Shown: positions 1-8,210, counted from the first letter of the stretch. The stretch: DNA of 64,000 bases from Vulcanisaeta souniana JCM 11219 (GCF_026000775.1 NZ_AP026830.1:1511056-1575055), one strand, 5' to 3'. Numbers and translations are program-made. Notes: a model not told the origin generated them from the letters alone.

Positions 1-96
1 AGTGGGTTCATATTCGAGCTCATGTCTATTAAGCCATACCTCCATCCATACCCACCATGCCCTCTTGTTCCGCCTCCTACGCTGTTCATACGCCAT
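1..96 (-). CDS. 5' end of a leftward gene cut by the window edge
   Basis: An open frame starts with ATG at 96 and runs leftward off the window, giving 32 residues with a strongly basic start (MAYEQRRRRNKRAWW) followed by WMEVWLNRHELEYEPT. A TATA-like stretch lies just upstream on the same strand (112-122), consistent with a nearly leaderless transcript divergent from the PadR gene. I do not recognise the family; too little is visible. Confidence 0.4.
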   Translation of the reverse strand, partial: MAYEQRRRRNKRAWWVWMEVWLNRHELEYEPT

Positions 97-111
97 GGAG
101 TTAAGGCATAA

Positions 112-122
112 GTTAAATAAAT
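112..122 (-). promoter_or_regulatory. TATA-like box for the leftward partial gene
   Basis: Read on the minus strand, 112-122 is an A/T-only run (atttatttaac). It lies about 20-25 bases before the ATG at 96, near the usual archaeal TATA-to-start spacing for a leaderless gene. Inferred from position and composition only. Confidence 0.35.
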
Positions 123-149
123 CCCTACTATTATTGAATCCGATAATTA

Positions 150-596
150 ATGCATTACGAGCATGCACATGGGCATTTTGGACCACCGCCACAGTGGTTC
201 ATAAAGAGGAGAGGACTGAAATACCTGGTGCTTTACCTACTCAATAATAAGGGTCCAATGACTGGTGCTCAGATTATTGATGAGATTGAGAGGTTATCAA
301 TGGGTTTCTGGAGACCAAGCCCTGGCTCTGTCTACCCAGCCCTTGATGAGCTTGAGAAAGAGGGTTTAATTAAGGTGGCTAAGGTGGAAGGTACGAAGAA
401 GTACTATGAAATAACCGAAAGCGGTAAGGCTTTCATTGGTTTACCAAATGTCGATAAAACCAGTGCTGCAATTAACGACTTCATATCGCTGGCTAAGTAC
501 ATAATTGATAATTGGGACACAATTAGTGAAGGTGACAAGGGTAGAATTAGGGAGGTCATTAAAGACCTCATTAAGGCAGCTAATATTCAGTGCTAG
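150..596 (+). CDS. PadR-family winged-helix transcriptional regulator
   Basis: A 148-residue protein with the PadR DNA-binding layout. After a short His-rich start (MHYEHAHGHFGPP), a helix with GLKYLVLYLL leads into PMTGAQIIDEIE, then the recognition part PSPGSVYPALDELEKEGLI, then a wing ending KKYYEITESGKAF near residue 91. The remaining 55 residues are helical and would form the dimer interface. PadR proteins usually repress nearby transport or stress genes by binding promoter palindromes as dimers; no target can be read here. The 3' end overlaps the convergent ATPase gene by four bases. Family assignment is firm; effector and regulon are unknown. Confidence 0.85.
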   Translation: MHYEHAHGHFGPPPQWFIKRRGLKYLVLYLLNNKGPMTGAQIIDEIERLSMGFWRPSPGSVYPALDELEKEGLIKVAKVEGTKKYYEITESGKAFIGLPNVDKTSAAINDFISLAKYIIDNWDTISEGDKGRIREVIKDLIKAANIQC

Positions 597-1648
597 GCCA
601 CGTTGTAGAGGACCACGTGGGGCATCTTCATCTCATCAATAAACCACTTGTTCCTAACCTCCATGATTAATTGTCTACCATCTATGTAATTACCCAGGAA
701 CTTAGTGATTGCTTGGCCAAGACCCTCACTTAGGCAATAGTCTGCGTTTTCAAAGAGGATCACTGAAGGCCTTCTGGCCACCATTAATTGGGTGATTAAT
801 GCTAACATGGTTTTCATATGGCAGGGTAACTCGTCACCAATATGCACAAGGCCCCTTTTATCGACGTAAGACAGCACCAACTCACCACCATACCAACCAG
901 CCCTGAAGTTCCTAAATCCAAGTTCACTAAGTACCTTCCTAAGGAACCTAATGTCAGGGTCTCTCCTGGGGTCAGTGAACAACTGTGATAAAACCTCAAC
1001 CAAGTTATCACCATGCTCGCCAATGAAGTCCATATACCTCTCGTCGGTTCCTCGACTACGTCCCCTAAAATCTATGTAAGGGCCGATCCTATAAACACCC
1101 AGACCAATTATGAAGTCCCTGAGGATCTTAATCACAGAAAGCGTCGCCTCAAAGTCCTCAGAAGCACTACCAACTAGTTGAAGGGCTTGCTCCTTGGGGG
1201 TTAACCCATCTGGGTTTAGTAGGATTGACGTGTCAGCAACATCGACATCCATGGGATACTTAACCCTACTTAGGCTATTCCTGTACTCAGTGACTATGAT
1301 CTCCTTATTATCAATCTTGATCGCCTGCACGTAACCGCCCTCATCAACACCAATACTAATCGTAACCGAATCCCCTGGGTAACCCACCTCCTCTAACTTC
1401 CGCTTGACCCATTCGTCAAGCGTAATCGTCATATCAATCCTGGCATCACCAACCCTAGTAAAGCCATCAAGGTTCACCCTGTCCCTAACGCCCTTGAATA
1501 CTCGCCATAGTAGCTCAATTATCATTGTCTTACCGGAGCCTGGGGGTCCTGTGATCACGGTCAGTGGCCCTAGGTCGAATCCAATATTTACTCCGTAGAA
1601 ACCCTTAATACTAAGCCTTGCAATAAGCACAAAGGGCCATAGCAACAT
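593..1648 (-). CDS. ABC/SMC-type P-loop ATPase, function unknown
   Basis: A 351-residue protein with a clear Walker A motif (GPPGSGKT, residues 34-41) after an N-terminal strand pair like those of AAA_21/RecF-type ATPases. The candidate Walker B is VILFENADYC near residue 298, with Glu-Asn where Asp-Glu is usual. No LSGGQ signature is evident; MKTMLALITQLMVARRP occupies the helix before Walker B. The centre (80-260) matches nothing I recognise. This fits lone ABC-like ATPases involved in repair or defence, but no partner nuclease lies beside it. It converges on the PadR gene. Start chosen at the ATG giving MLLWPFVL; a start nearer the first strand is possible. Confidence 0.65.
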   Translation of the reverse strand: MLLWPFVLIARLSIKGFYGVNIGFDLGPLTVITGPPGSGKTMIIELLWRVFKGVRDRVNLDGFTRVGDARIDMTITLDEWVKRKLEEVGYPGDSVTISIGVDEGGYVQAIKIDNKEIIVTEYRNSLSRVKYPMDVDVADTSILLNPDGLTPKEQALQLVGSASEDFEATLSVIKILRDFIIGLGVYRIGPYIDFRGRSRGTDERYMDFIGEHGDNLVEVLSQLFTDPRRDPDIRFLRKVLSELGFRNFRAGWYGGELVLSYVDKRGLVHIGDELPCHMKTMLALITQLMVARRPSVILFENADYCLSEGLGQAITKFLGNYIDGRQLIMEVRNKWFIDEMKMPHVVLYNVA

Positions 1649-1786
1649 TATTTATTAAGGTTAGGTCTCATGTTTAACATGCCTTGGAGTGTTTTTATTG
1701 CTGTATATATATATTATATTTTATTATGATAAAGTATATATATTTAATTGATAAAGCTTTAAAGCAGTACCCAAAGCCATAATAAC

Positions 1787-2980
1787 GTGAACCTAGACCT
1801 AGCCCCGGATCCTCTGCTTGTGGTTCCAGGACCGTCCCAGATACCACCTAGGGTTATGAAGGCGTTAATGAGGGTTGTGGATCATAGATCTCCACACTTC
1901 CATAGGCTATATAGGGATGTAGTTGAGGGGCTTAAGTATGTATTTCGCACCAATGGTGATGTTTATCCAATAACAGCCAGCGGGACTGGCGCAGTCGAGA
2001 CCATGGTTCTTAACTTCGTTAAGCCTAAGGATACTGTGGTCGTACCCATCTTCGGTAGCTTCAGTAGGAGGCTCGTTAATCACCTAAGGAGGGTTGGTGC
2101 TGAGGTTATTGAGGTTAATTACGGTTGGACGGAGGCGCCCACGTACGATGACCTAAGGGCTAAGGTGGAATCCATGGGAATTAAGCACATTGATGTGTTT
2201 GCCACGGTTTATAACGACACAAGCCCGGGTCTCGTGTTTAGGGACCTACCGAAGGTCGCCAAGTGGATTAGGTCTTACGGTGCCCTAGTACTTGTGGACA
2301 ACGTGTCAGCACTAGGCGGTGATTACTTTGAGGTTGATTCCTGGGGCGTCGACGTAGCCGTATCAAGCAGCCAGAAATGCCTTGCTGCACCCCCTGTCAT
2401 GTCTTTCATAGCCGTGGCCTCAGGCGAGGCTTACCGTAAGGCTGATTCTGTGAACCATCCAAGCATCTACTTTGACATAAAGCTGATGAAGAAGTTTGGT
2501 GAGAAGATGGAGACCCCGTTCACACCAGCTGTTAATTACCTGTTCGCCATTAGGGAGGCATTGAGTATGGTTAGGGAGGTCAGCATAGAGAATTGGATTA
2601 AGTGGCATGTTGAGAGGGGTAGGGCTATCGTGAACGCCCTTGGCAAGATGGGCTTGGAGCCCTTCATAAAGAATGACTATCATAGATCAACCACAGTACT
2701 CTCGTTTAAGTACCCACAGGGCATTAGCCCTGATGAATTCAGGAAAATGATTTACAAACTTGGTGTGTCCCTGTCGGATGCGATGGATGATGTGAAGGGC
2801 AAGGCCTTTAGGATTGGTAACATGGGATACCTAACAAGGAGAGATGTGCTTACGTTAATATCCTCAATAATGGCAACACTAACAGTCGTGAATGGCACCA
2901 GTGGTATTAATAGTGTGGATGTTTTTAAGGAGGTTTTGAATTATTGGGAACCCCAGCAGTTCTCAATGGATGAGGGCTAA
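1787..2980 (+). CDS. Class V aminotransferase, alanine/serine-glyoxylate type
   Basis: A PLP-dependent aminotransferase of 397 residues, the usual length. The N-terminal LVVPGPSQIPPRVMKAL and DHRSPHFHRLY are typical of alanine-glyoxylate and serine-pyruvate aminotransferases. TASGTGAVE binds the cofactor phosphate, LVDNVSALGG holds the aspartate facing the pyridine nitrogen, and SSSQKCLAAPP contains the Schiff-base lysine near residue 205. It would interconvert glyoxylate or pyruvate with glycine, alanine or serine in the cytoplasm. The start is GTG at 1787, after an AT-rich upstream region. The 3' end overlaps the convergent sdhD gene by 18 bases. Exact amino-donor preference cannot be read. 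Confidence 0.88.
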   Translation: MNLDLAPDPLLVVPGPSQIPPRVMKALMRVVDHRSPHFHRLYRDVVEGLKYVFRTNGDVYPITASGTGAVETMVLNFVKPKDTVVVPIFGSFSRRLVNHLRRVGAEVIEVNYGWTEAPTYDDLRAKVESMGIKHIDVFATVYNDTSPGLVFRDLPKVAKWIRSYGALVLVDNVSALGGDYFEVDSWGVDVAVSSSQKCLAAPPVMSFIAVASGEAYRKADSVNHPSIYFDIKLMKKFGEKMETPFTPAVNYLFAIREALSMVREVSIENWIKWHVERGRAIVNALGKMGLEPFIKNDYHRSTTVLSFKYPQGISPDEFRKMIYKLGVSLSDAMDDVKGKAFRIGNMGYLTRRDVLTLISSIMATLTVVNGTSGINSVDVFKEVLNYWEPQQFSMDEG

Positions 2981-3328
2981 TATTGTTCCGGTTAGGGCTA
3001 TTGTCCCCACTATAGCCACCACAACCCCTATCACTATTAATGCCGCGTCCACAGTTACCCTGGCATACCTCCAATGCCATAATTCAAGTAGTAAGGTCCT
3101 GAGACCTATGAGGCCATGAGTCAATGCAGCATACAACAGTATGTATAGAACCGCTGCATAGGCAAAGTCCCAGGCCTGTATATGGCTTATTGCGGCTGAG
3201 TAGGTTATTGATCCCTCATAACTCGGCCACCTAAAGGCTAGGTGTATTCCAACAACCACAATCAACACAATCCCAAGGAGGTACTGCCACTTTCTTAATG
3301 TAGATGCGCTCACCATACCCATCACCAT
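2963..3328 (-). CDS. sdhD: Succinate dehydrogenase membrane subunit D
   Basis: A 121-residue hydrophobic protein, third gene of a leftward sdhB-C-D set, overlapping sdhC by seven bases. Three membrane spans are visible (about 14-30, 55-75 and 97-118). His24 (GIHLAF) in the first span and ALTHGLIGLR in the second are candidate haem or quinone-pocket residues, as in other SdhC/D anchors. It would help hold the SdhAB module on the membrane and pass electrons to quinone. Sequence similarity between such anchors is always weak, so the assignment rests on topology, size and neighbours. Confidence 0.72.
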   Translation of the reverse strand: MVMGMVSASTLRKWQYLLGIVLIVVVGIHLAFRWPSYEGSITYSAAISHIQAWDFAYAAVLYILLYAALTHGLIGLRTLLLELWHWRYARVTVDAALIVIGVVVAIVGTIALTGTILALIH

Positions 3329-3801
3329 ACAAAGGCCACTAGTGTTGCTAATATGAGGAATATTATAACTACAATAATTGCTATGTACTTAAGCCATGAC
3401 TGCCCAGTCTTCTTAACTGATGGCACTGCCCTTGGGAATGTATGTCTCTCGGGCCTTGGAAGACCAACACCGAAGTACTGCGTCAGTATTAGCCTAAACC
3501 CATTGGCGCCGTGAACAGCAGCCAACAGCGCTATTAAGTACTCAATTACTGTGCCTACATGAACCTGGCCGTAAATCGCCGGCCCCTCTATGGTGCCAAT
3601 GATCGTTTCCCATGTTAATTGTGATGGATGCCCGAAACCAAGCGCCGTGGATATCACAAGGGTATGCCCAAGTAGGTATAGAATTAGTATAGCGCCACTG
3701 ACCTTCTGGAATATCAGTAACCACTCATCAAGTCCCTTGAACCAGAGAGACCATTTTGGTGGGACCCTCTTTACCTGTTTCTGCTGTGCCATGCCCATCA
3801 C
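3322..3801 (-). CDS. sdhC: Succinate dehydrogenase membrane subunit C
   Basis: A 159-residue membrane protein directly after sdhB (four-base overlap) and before sdhD. It begins with a soluble basic segment, then FQKVSGAILILYLLGHTLVIS, typical of the first span of cytochrome b556 anchors, where the His is a likely haem ligand. The second span carries LLAAVHGANGFRLIL, matching the HGxxGxR pattern of SdhC/D. A third span closes the protein. Together with SdhD it anchors succinate:quinone oxidoreductase. Overlapping starts and stops point to translational coupling. Three Met codons at the start leave the exact N terminus uncertain. Confidence 0.8.
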   Translation of the reverse strand: MMGMAQQKQVKRVPPKWSLWFKGLDEWLLIFQKVSGAILILYLLGHTLVISTALGFGHPSQLTWETIIGTIEGPAIYGQVHVGTVIEYLIALLAAVHGANGFRLILTQYFGVGLPRPERHTFPRAVPSVKKTGQSWLKYIAIIVVIIFLILATLVAFVW

Positions 3802-4628
3802 CTCCTACGCCTACCACTTAATAACCAGTTCTTCAAAAGGTTTATCGCCAGGGCTGGATCAACATCCTTAGGACAAACCTTACTGCAGGTACCGCTGTAG
3901 TGGCATGACCAAACGCCCCTCTCGCTATCAACAACCTTAAGCCTAAGCACGGCACCCTCATCCCTATTATCAGCGCTCCATCTGTAGGCTTGGGCGAGGG
4001 CCTGTGGGCCTAGGTAGTCCTTGTTTAGGAAGACCATTGGACAAGCCGAGTAACAAAGACCGCACTTAATGCAATATGCAAATTCTAGGTAATCACTAAG
4101 TTGATCTTCAGTTTGTGTATAATAAGTTTCTAACTTCTCGAATTGTTCTGCTTCATCTTTTCTAATTAACCAGGGCTTGACAGCCCTATGCTTCTCGAAG
4201 AAGTCCGAGAAGTCCGCGGCCAAGTCCTTTATTGGTTCAAAATTACTCAATGGTTCAACAGTGATTACCTCAGTGCCTAGGTCATAGGGCTTGGTCTCGC
4301 ATGCTAGTCTTGGTGTTCCATTAATTAGCATACCACAGGAGCCACATATACCCATTCTACAACTGTACCTGAAGGACAGTGTTAAGTCCTGATTCCACTT
4401 TATTTTTAATAATCCATCAAGTACGGTTTCATGATTCGTAAGTTCAACCCTATATTCACGCCAGTAATACCTCCCCTTCTCTGGGTCATACCTTTTAACC
4501 CTAAATGTATAGGTTCGCCTTACCGGTGAACCGAGCGGTGGCTTCGTAATAGTTATCTTCTCCGTAGAAACAGTAGTCTGTAATGCGCTACCCGCCTGTT
4601 GAGAGGACACGTAGTTATATACAGGCAT
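3798..4628 (-). CDS. sdhB: Succinate dehydrogenase/fumarate reductase iron-sulfur subunit
   Basis: The electron-transfer subunit of complex II, 276 residues. The plant-type [2Fe-2S] site is SCRMGICGSCG with ligands at Cys90, 95, 98 and 110. The C-terminal ferredoxin domain has CIKCGLCYSACP (near 187) for the [4Fe-4S] cluster and CHYSGTCSKVCP (near 244) for the other cluster. It would pass electrons from the flavoprotein to the SdhC/D anchor. It starts a leftward sdhB-C-D operon, but no sdhA lies on either side; the next upstream feature is an IS relic followed by a divergent regulator. The first 25 residues are Ser/Thr-rich and longer than usual, so a later start is possible. Confidence 0.93.
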   Translation of the reverse strand: MPVYNYVSSQQAGSALQTTVSTEKITITKPPLGSPVRRTYTFRVKRYDPEKGRYYWREYRVELTNHETVLDGLLKIKWNQDLTLSFRYSCRMGICGSCGMLINGTPRLACETKPYDLGTEVITVEPLSNFEPIKDLAADFSDFFEKHRAVKPWLIRKDEAEQFEKLETYYTQTEDQLSDYLEFAYCIKCGLCYSACPMVFLNKDYLGPQALAQAYRWSADNRDEGAVLRLKVVDSERGVWSCHYSGTCSKVCPKDVDPALAINLLKNWLLSGRRRR

Positions 4629-4719
4629 ATCTTTATAAGTTCTTCCTTGGAAGAGAATAAAATGGTATTTCTAAGAATGGGAATGCTTCCGTTAATTACA
4701 ATGCGCCTCGTTCACTACC

Positions 4720-4768
4720 TGACAAAAAGAATGACAAGCCTCGCCCTTCAGGGCGGGGAGGAGGTCAG
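4720..4768 (+). repeat. 48-base IS200/IS605 relic: left and right ends fused in one hairpin
   Basis: The first 37 bases (from gacaaaaagaatgacaag through the hairpin cgcccttcagggcg) match the left end of the IS at 52239-52275 with one difference. The last part (gggaggaggtcag) matches the right end at 54000-54012. The two ends are thus joined within the hairpin they share, with no transposase between them. This looks like an internal deletion by recombination between the two hairpins, or a minimal end-only copy. It sits between sdhB and the XRE regulator, about ten bases before that regulator's TATA box. Confidence 0.8.
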
Positions 4769-4778
4769 AAAATAAATG

Positions 4779-4787
4779 CATAAATAC
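4779..4787 (+). promoter_or_regulatory. TATA-like box of the XRE-type regulator gene
   Basis: The sequence gcataaata is centred 26 bases before the ATG at 4809, the expected place for a leaderless archaeal mRNA. The IS relic ends eleven bases upstream, where TFB recognition elements and activator sites would normally sit. Confidence 0.5.
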
Positions 4788-4808
4788 TGGACTATTGACT
4801 AATTCTTA

Positions 4809-5555
4809 ATGGTTGAGTACGGAGGTTTTATCACAGACATAATGATTAGGATAGCCGGCGACATAGTCCTCTCAGACAACCCAGGCAAGGGCATCAGGAA
4901 GTGGCGCGAGTTCTTCGATATATCCCAGGCAGAATTAGCGGCCAGGCTCGGTACATCACCAAGCGTGATCAGTGATTATGAATCCGGGCGTAGGAAATCA
5001 CCGGGTTCCCAATTCATCAGGAGGGTCGTTAAGGCGTTGGTGGATTACGAACTTGAAAGAGGCGGGCAGAGACTGTACATCATGAGCAGGCAATTTGGCG
5101 GTGAGAGGTTCTGGGAGGCGATAATCGACATGAGGGATTTCGACAATCCCATTGAGATCAATGAGTTTGTTAGGGCCATAGGTGCCATAATGGCCGTCGA
5201 ACCTGAGGGTTATGTTGACATTCACGGTTATACAGTGGTTGATAGTCTAAAGCTTGTCCTTGACGTGCCATCTTACGAGTACCTAAAGCTTTACGGTAGC
5301 ACTACACAAAGGGCTGCCGTATTTACTAATGTTAGGTATGGCAGGTCACCAATGATTGCCGTTAAGTCCATGATGGCCTTCTCAAGCCTAAGGCCTGCCG
5401 TAGTAGTGATGCATGGCGTTGATAAGCCGGATTACCTAGGCATCGAAATAGCAAGGAAGGAGCATATACCATTAGCCATCATTAACAAACCCATCGATGA
5501 ATTACTAACGGCGCTAAGAAACATTGTGGAAAGGCAGAAGAACATTACAAAGTAA
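4809..5555 (+). CDS. Archaeal XRE-type HTH regulator (COG1709-like)
   Basis: A 248-residue protein with a Cro/C1-type helix-turn-helix at about residues 30-85: WREFFDISQAELAARLGTSPSVISDYESGRRKSPGSQFIRRVV. The long C-terminal domain (100-245) contains MAFSSLRPAVVVMHG and IARKEHIPLAIINK, which resembles the C-terminal domain of conserved archaeal predicted regulators in COG1709; ligand unknown. A TATA-like box lies 26 bases upstream, so translation probably begins on a leaderless transcript. The 3' end overlaps the convergent kinase gene by 11 bases. The HTH is certain; target genes are not known. Confidence 0.82.
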   Translation: MVEYGGFITDIMIRIAGDIVLSDNPGKGIRKWREFFDISQAELAARLGTSPSVISDYESGRRKSPGSQFIRRVVKALVDYELERGGQRLYIMSRQFGGERFWEAIIDMRDFDNPIEINEFVRAIGAIMAVEPEGYVDIHGYTVVDSLKLVLDVPSYEYLKLYGSTTQRAAVFTNVRYGRSPMIAVKSMMAFSSLRPAVVVMHGVDKPDYLGIEIARKEHIPLAIINKPIDELLTALRNIVERQKNITK

Positions 5556-6117
5556 GCCGATCTTGACTATCGCCTGATTCATGTCCTCCGTACTGCGTAA
5601 CCAAGTGCGTAAGTACTTTCTGGGCCTTTTCTTTGAACTCATTAATTGGTTCATCATTGACAAGTACGTAATCAGCCCTAGCTATTAGGTCACCGAGCCC
5701 ATACTTCAGCTCCCTAAGATCCCTCATTAGGAAGTCCTCGATCGTCTTAGGATCATCAGGTCTACCTCTCCTGAGAAGTCTTTCGAATCTAAGTCTCCAT
5801 GGGGCAACTATGTAGATAAGCACAACATTCGTTGCCAGGACTTCCTCAATTGCATCAATCTCCCTAATACTCCTGGCACCGTCTATAACAAGAACACTTG
5901 TCTTTGGCGCCTTTTCCAATGTTTTGTACGCAATGAACCTGGTACCACCCCTTAATCTAAGCGTTACTGATGCTGTAGACGATGGAATGCCACTTTGCTG
6001 CGCCTCTTCCCTGATTATATCACCCATGGTTATCACGGGTAACCCCAGCTCCCTTGCAACGTCTGAGACTATGGTCTTACCTGAACCAGGCAGGCCAGTT
6101 ATTACGATTACTAACAC
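5545..6117 (-). CDS. UPF0200-family nucleotide kinase (dephospho-CoA-kinase-like)
   Basis: A 190-residue P-loop kinase. GLPGSGKT at residues 8-15 is the Walker A loop, ITMGDIIREEA follows as in adenylate-kinase-like folds, VLVIDGARSIREID is the second acidic motif, and RFERLLRRGRPDDPKTIEDF is the lid region with arginines. This layout matches the archaeal UPF0200 family, annotated as nucleotide or dephospho-CoA kinases; the true substrate is not shown by the sequence. It lies just downstream of trm1 on the same strand with a 20-base gap. The final 15 residues are polar and probably disordered. Confidence 0.8.
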   Translation of the reverse strand: MLVIVITGLPGSGKTIVSDVARELGLPVITMGDIIREEAQQSGIPSSTASVTLRLRGGTRFIAYKTLEKAPKTSVLVIDGARSIREIDAIEEVLATNVVLIYIVAPWRLRFERLLRRGRPDDPKTIEDFLMRDLRELKYGLGDLIARADYVLVNDEPINEFKEKAQKVLTHLVTQYGGHESGDSQDRLTL

Positions 6118-6137
6118 GAAGTGCTATTAATAATGCC

Positions 6138-7301
6138 TTATTTAGTTATTTCTCTAATGATCTTCTTGATCCTGAGTAGATCAGCGTTTGTTCTGATTCC
6201 CTTAATATGAAAGTGGGACCTGGTGGCTTGGTAACCAAGCTTCCTAATTAGGTCTATGGCATCATTAATGGGTATTTCACGCCCTAACTCCCTACTGAAC
6301 TCCGTAGTGAGCGCATAAGGAATATTCGGGGCGAGCGCCTCCTCCTTAATTAATTCCGTAATTTCCTTAGCTCTTTCACTGAAATAGTCCTTAATGTTAC
6401 TAGTTACGTGTTCAATCACGAACTCCGAATTCCACAAACTACCAATCCATAGGGGACCCGCCAATTTACGCCATGCACTGCCCGGTATGGGATACCCCTG
6501 AATAAAGCCCCTCTGTAATAATACCGGTCTGTAGTAGGCGTATCCTAATGACCTCAGTGTTTCAAGGGCGTAAGCCCTATCCTTAAAGACCAGTGCGCAT
6601 ACCCTGTAGTAATGGCCATCAAGGAAGGACAGTAATGGCTGTATTCCGTAGTCCATGGCAAGGGCATGGCGCGCTACCAACGAAATAAGTATCCTAATTC
6701 CAACTTCAAATCTGAAGGGAAACTTCTGCGGCAGAGAACCATAGCGCCTAACGCACTTAAGTGGGTACTTACCTGCCAAGACGCCTACGTCAGTGGCAGT
6801 AATACACAGAAGTCCCTGGTCCCTAATAGCCCTAAGGCTATTCTCAATGAATGGTTGCGGTGAACCAAAGGGATCTATATCAACCACGTCGCAGCCGCCT
6901 TCACGGGCAACCCTAAGCAATACGTTATTTGCATCATCCCTATATGCAGTAATTACATCATTTAGTCCATTTCTATCAACATTCAGTTTCATTAACTCAA
7001 AGGACTTAACATCTATGTCATCAGCAATAACCCTAGACACGCCATTGACTTCCCTTGCATACCTAACAGCCCTTACACCGGTGCCTGATAAAGGCTCGCA
7101 TATGGTAATGCCGGGTCTACCTACGTATTTAATATAGCCATTAATTACCGCCACTGATAATGACCTGTTAACCTCCATTCTAGGGTTATAAAAAACAGGC
7201 GCATGGGCAGGCTCGGGTCTATTACCCACCCTGTACTTAGTTAGGTCAGGCACAATCACCGATACTAATCCCTCCCTAACTTCCGTTTTAGGGTAATCCA
7301 T
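6138..7301 (-). CDS. trm1: tRNA (guanine26-N2)-dimethyltransferase Trm1
   Basis: A SAM-dependent tRNA methyltransferase of 387 residues that makes m2,2G26. The start EVREGLVSVIVPDL is typical; PVFYNPRMEVNRSLSVAV precedes the SAM site EPLSGTGVRAVRYA; IDPFGSPQPFIENSLRA is the catalytic DPFGS motif; TDVGVLAGKYPLKCVRRYGS follows as in other Trm1 proteins. The C-terminal domain ends with FHIKGIRTNADL, the tRNA-binding region. It is followed by the UPF0200 kinase and preceded by a COG1395 regulator with a 17-base gap, so the three probably form one transcript. Confidence 0.95.
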   Translation of the reverse strand: MDYPKTEVREGLVSVIVPDLTKYRVGNRPEPAHAPVFYNPRMEVNRSLSVAVINGYIKYVGRPGITICEPLSGTGVRAVRYAREVNGVSRVIADDIDVKSFELMKLNVDRNGLNDVITAYRDDANNVLLRVAREGGCDVVDIDPFGSPQPFIENSLRAIRDQGLLCITATDVGVLAGKYPLKCVRRYGSLPQKFPFRFEVGIRILISLVARHALAMDYGIQPLLSFLDGHYYRVCALVFKDRAYALETLRSLGYAYYRPVLLQRGFIQGYPIPGSAWRKLAGPLWIGSLWNSEFVIEHVTSNIKDYFSERAKEITELIKEEALAPNIPYALTTEFSRELGREIPINDAIDLIRKLGYQATRSHFHIKGIRTNADLLRIKKIIREITK

Positions 7302-7318
7302 GGTTAGACACCTTTTGG

Positions 7319-8170
7319 TCAGGAGTTCTTTGACTCCAGGAACTCTACATCATGCTTCTCGGCTTCTATTAACGCTAATCCAACGCCAAGGACCTTAGCC
7401 ACATTAACAACCTCATTACTTAATCTCCTCTTATCCTCAACAAGATATGACTCACCGGGGGAGTGAGCCGCCATCTTTGTATGCGCCTTTACTAGGGAGT
7501 ATAGCTTGAATGACGGTAATAATTCCTTGACATTCTCATCGACCATTCTCTCCCTGGCACTCACGTCCTTAATAACCTCCTCGTCATTAGGCCTTAGGTT
7601 TATGTCCTTAAGAACGTCATCATTAAATAAACTCACTAACATACGTGCAGTCCTCTCTGAGGCCTCTATGGATTCTCTTTCATACTCATAGACCGTTCTC
7701 CTGGTAACCCCAAGCAGCTTCGCGAGATCCCCAAGGCTCATGCCCCTGTCTTCCCTTAATCTCCTGAGTAACTGACCCCTTACGCTAGCCTTTACGATGC
7801 CCTTATCCTTCACGAATTTAATACTATCATTGTCCAGGATCCTCTTGAAGGTTCTAATGCCCATTGCATATATGCCGTGGGTTTTATAGGCCACGCCATC
7901 ATCCATTTCCTCATTGTCGTACTTAACACCCACTATTATGGGTGTGGAGTTGGAGACCTTAGCCAGCACCACAAGGTCTATTATTGCCTCCCTGTTAACC
8001 TTTCCGGCATCCTCCCTCACTTTAATAATGAACTTACCCTCCTCATCCTTGTCATAATTAGGTATCCTGATTATTGCGTCGTACGATAGAGAAGAATCAC
8101 CAATAAGTAGTACCTTAGCCCTCCTACTTGCTGCAAAACTCAGTACATGCGCTATAAGTTCATTGCCCAT
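7319..8170 (-). CDS. Archaeal HTH regulator of the COG1395 family
   Basis: A 283-residue protein. The N-terminal half (1-120) resembles a restriction-endonuclease-like alpha/beta fold (AKVLLIGDSSLSYDAIIRI, IIDLVVLAKVSNSTPIIVGV). A Cro-type HTH follows at about 130-185: LLRRLREDRGMSLGDLAKLLGVTRRTVYEYERES. The C-terminal region is helical, with LYSLVKAHTKMAAHSPGESYLVEDKRRLS matching conserved archaeal COG1395 proteins. Its position ahead of trm1 suggests a shared transcript. A TATA-like box (8200-8210) precedes the start. The regulon is unknown. Confidence 0.83.
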   Translation of the reverse strand: MGNELIAHVLSFAASRRAKVLLIGDSSLSYDAIIRIPNYDKDEEGKFIIKVREDAGKVNREAIIDLVVLAKVSNSTPIIVGVKYDNEEMDDGVAYKTHGIYAMGIRTFKRILDNDSIKFVKDKGIVKASVRGQLLRRLREDRGMSLGDLAKLLGVTRRTVYEYERESIEASERTARMLVSLFNDDVLKDINLRPNDEEVIKDVSARERMVDENVKELLPSFKLYSLVKAHTKMAAHSPGESYLVEDKRRLSNEVVNVAKVLGVGLALIEAEKHDVEFLESKNS

Positions 8171-8199
8171 CCTTACTATTACCTAGATATGTTTGTTTT

Positions 8200-8210
8200 T
8201 ATTTAAAGCT
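8200..8210 (-). promoter_or_regulatory. TATA-like box of the COG1395 regulator/trm1 operon
   Basis: Minus-strand sequence agctttaaata is 30-40 bases before the ATG at 8170, giving a predicted leader of about ten bases. Position and composition only. Confidence 0.45.

Noticed and set aside
2-247. 81-codon plus-strand frame at the left edge
   Set aside because: Overlaps the leftward partial gene and the PadR start in another frame, low-complexity His/Ser composition.
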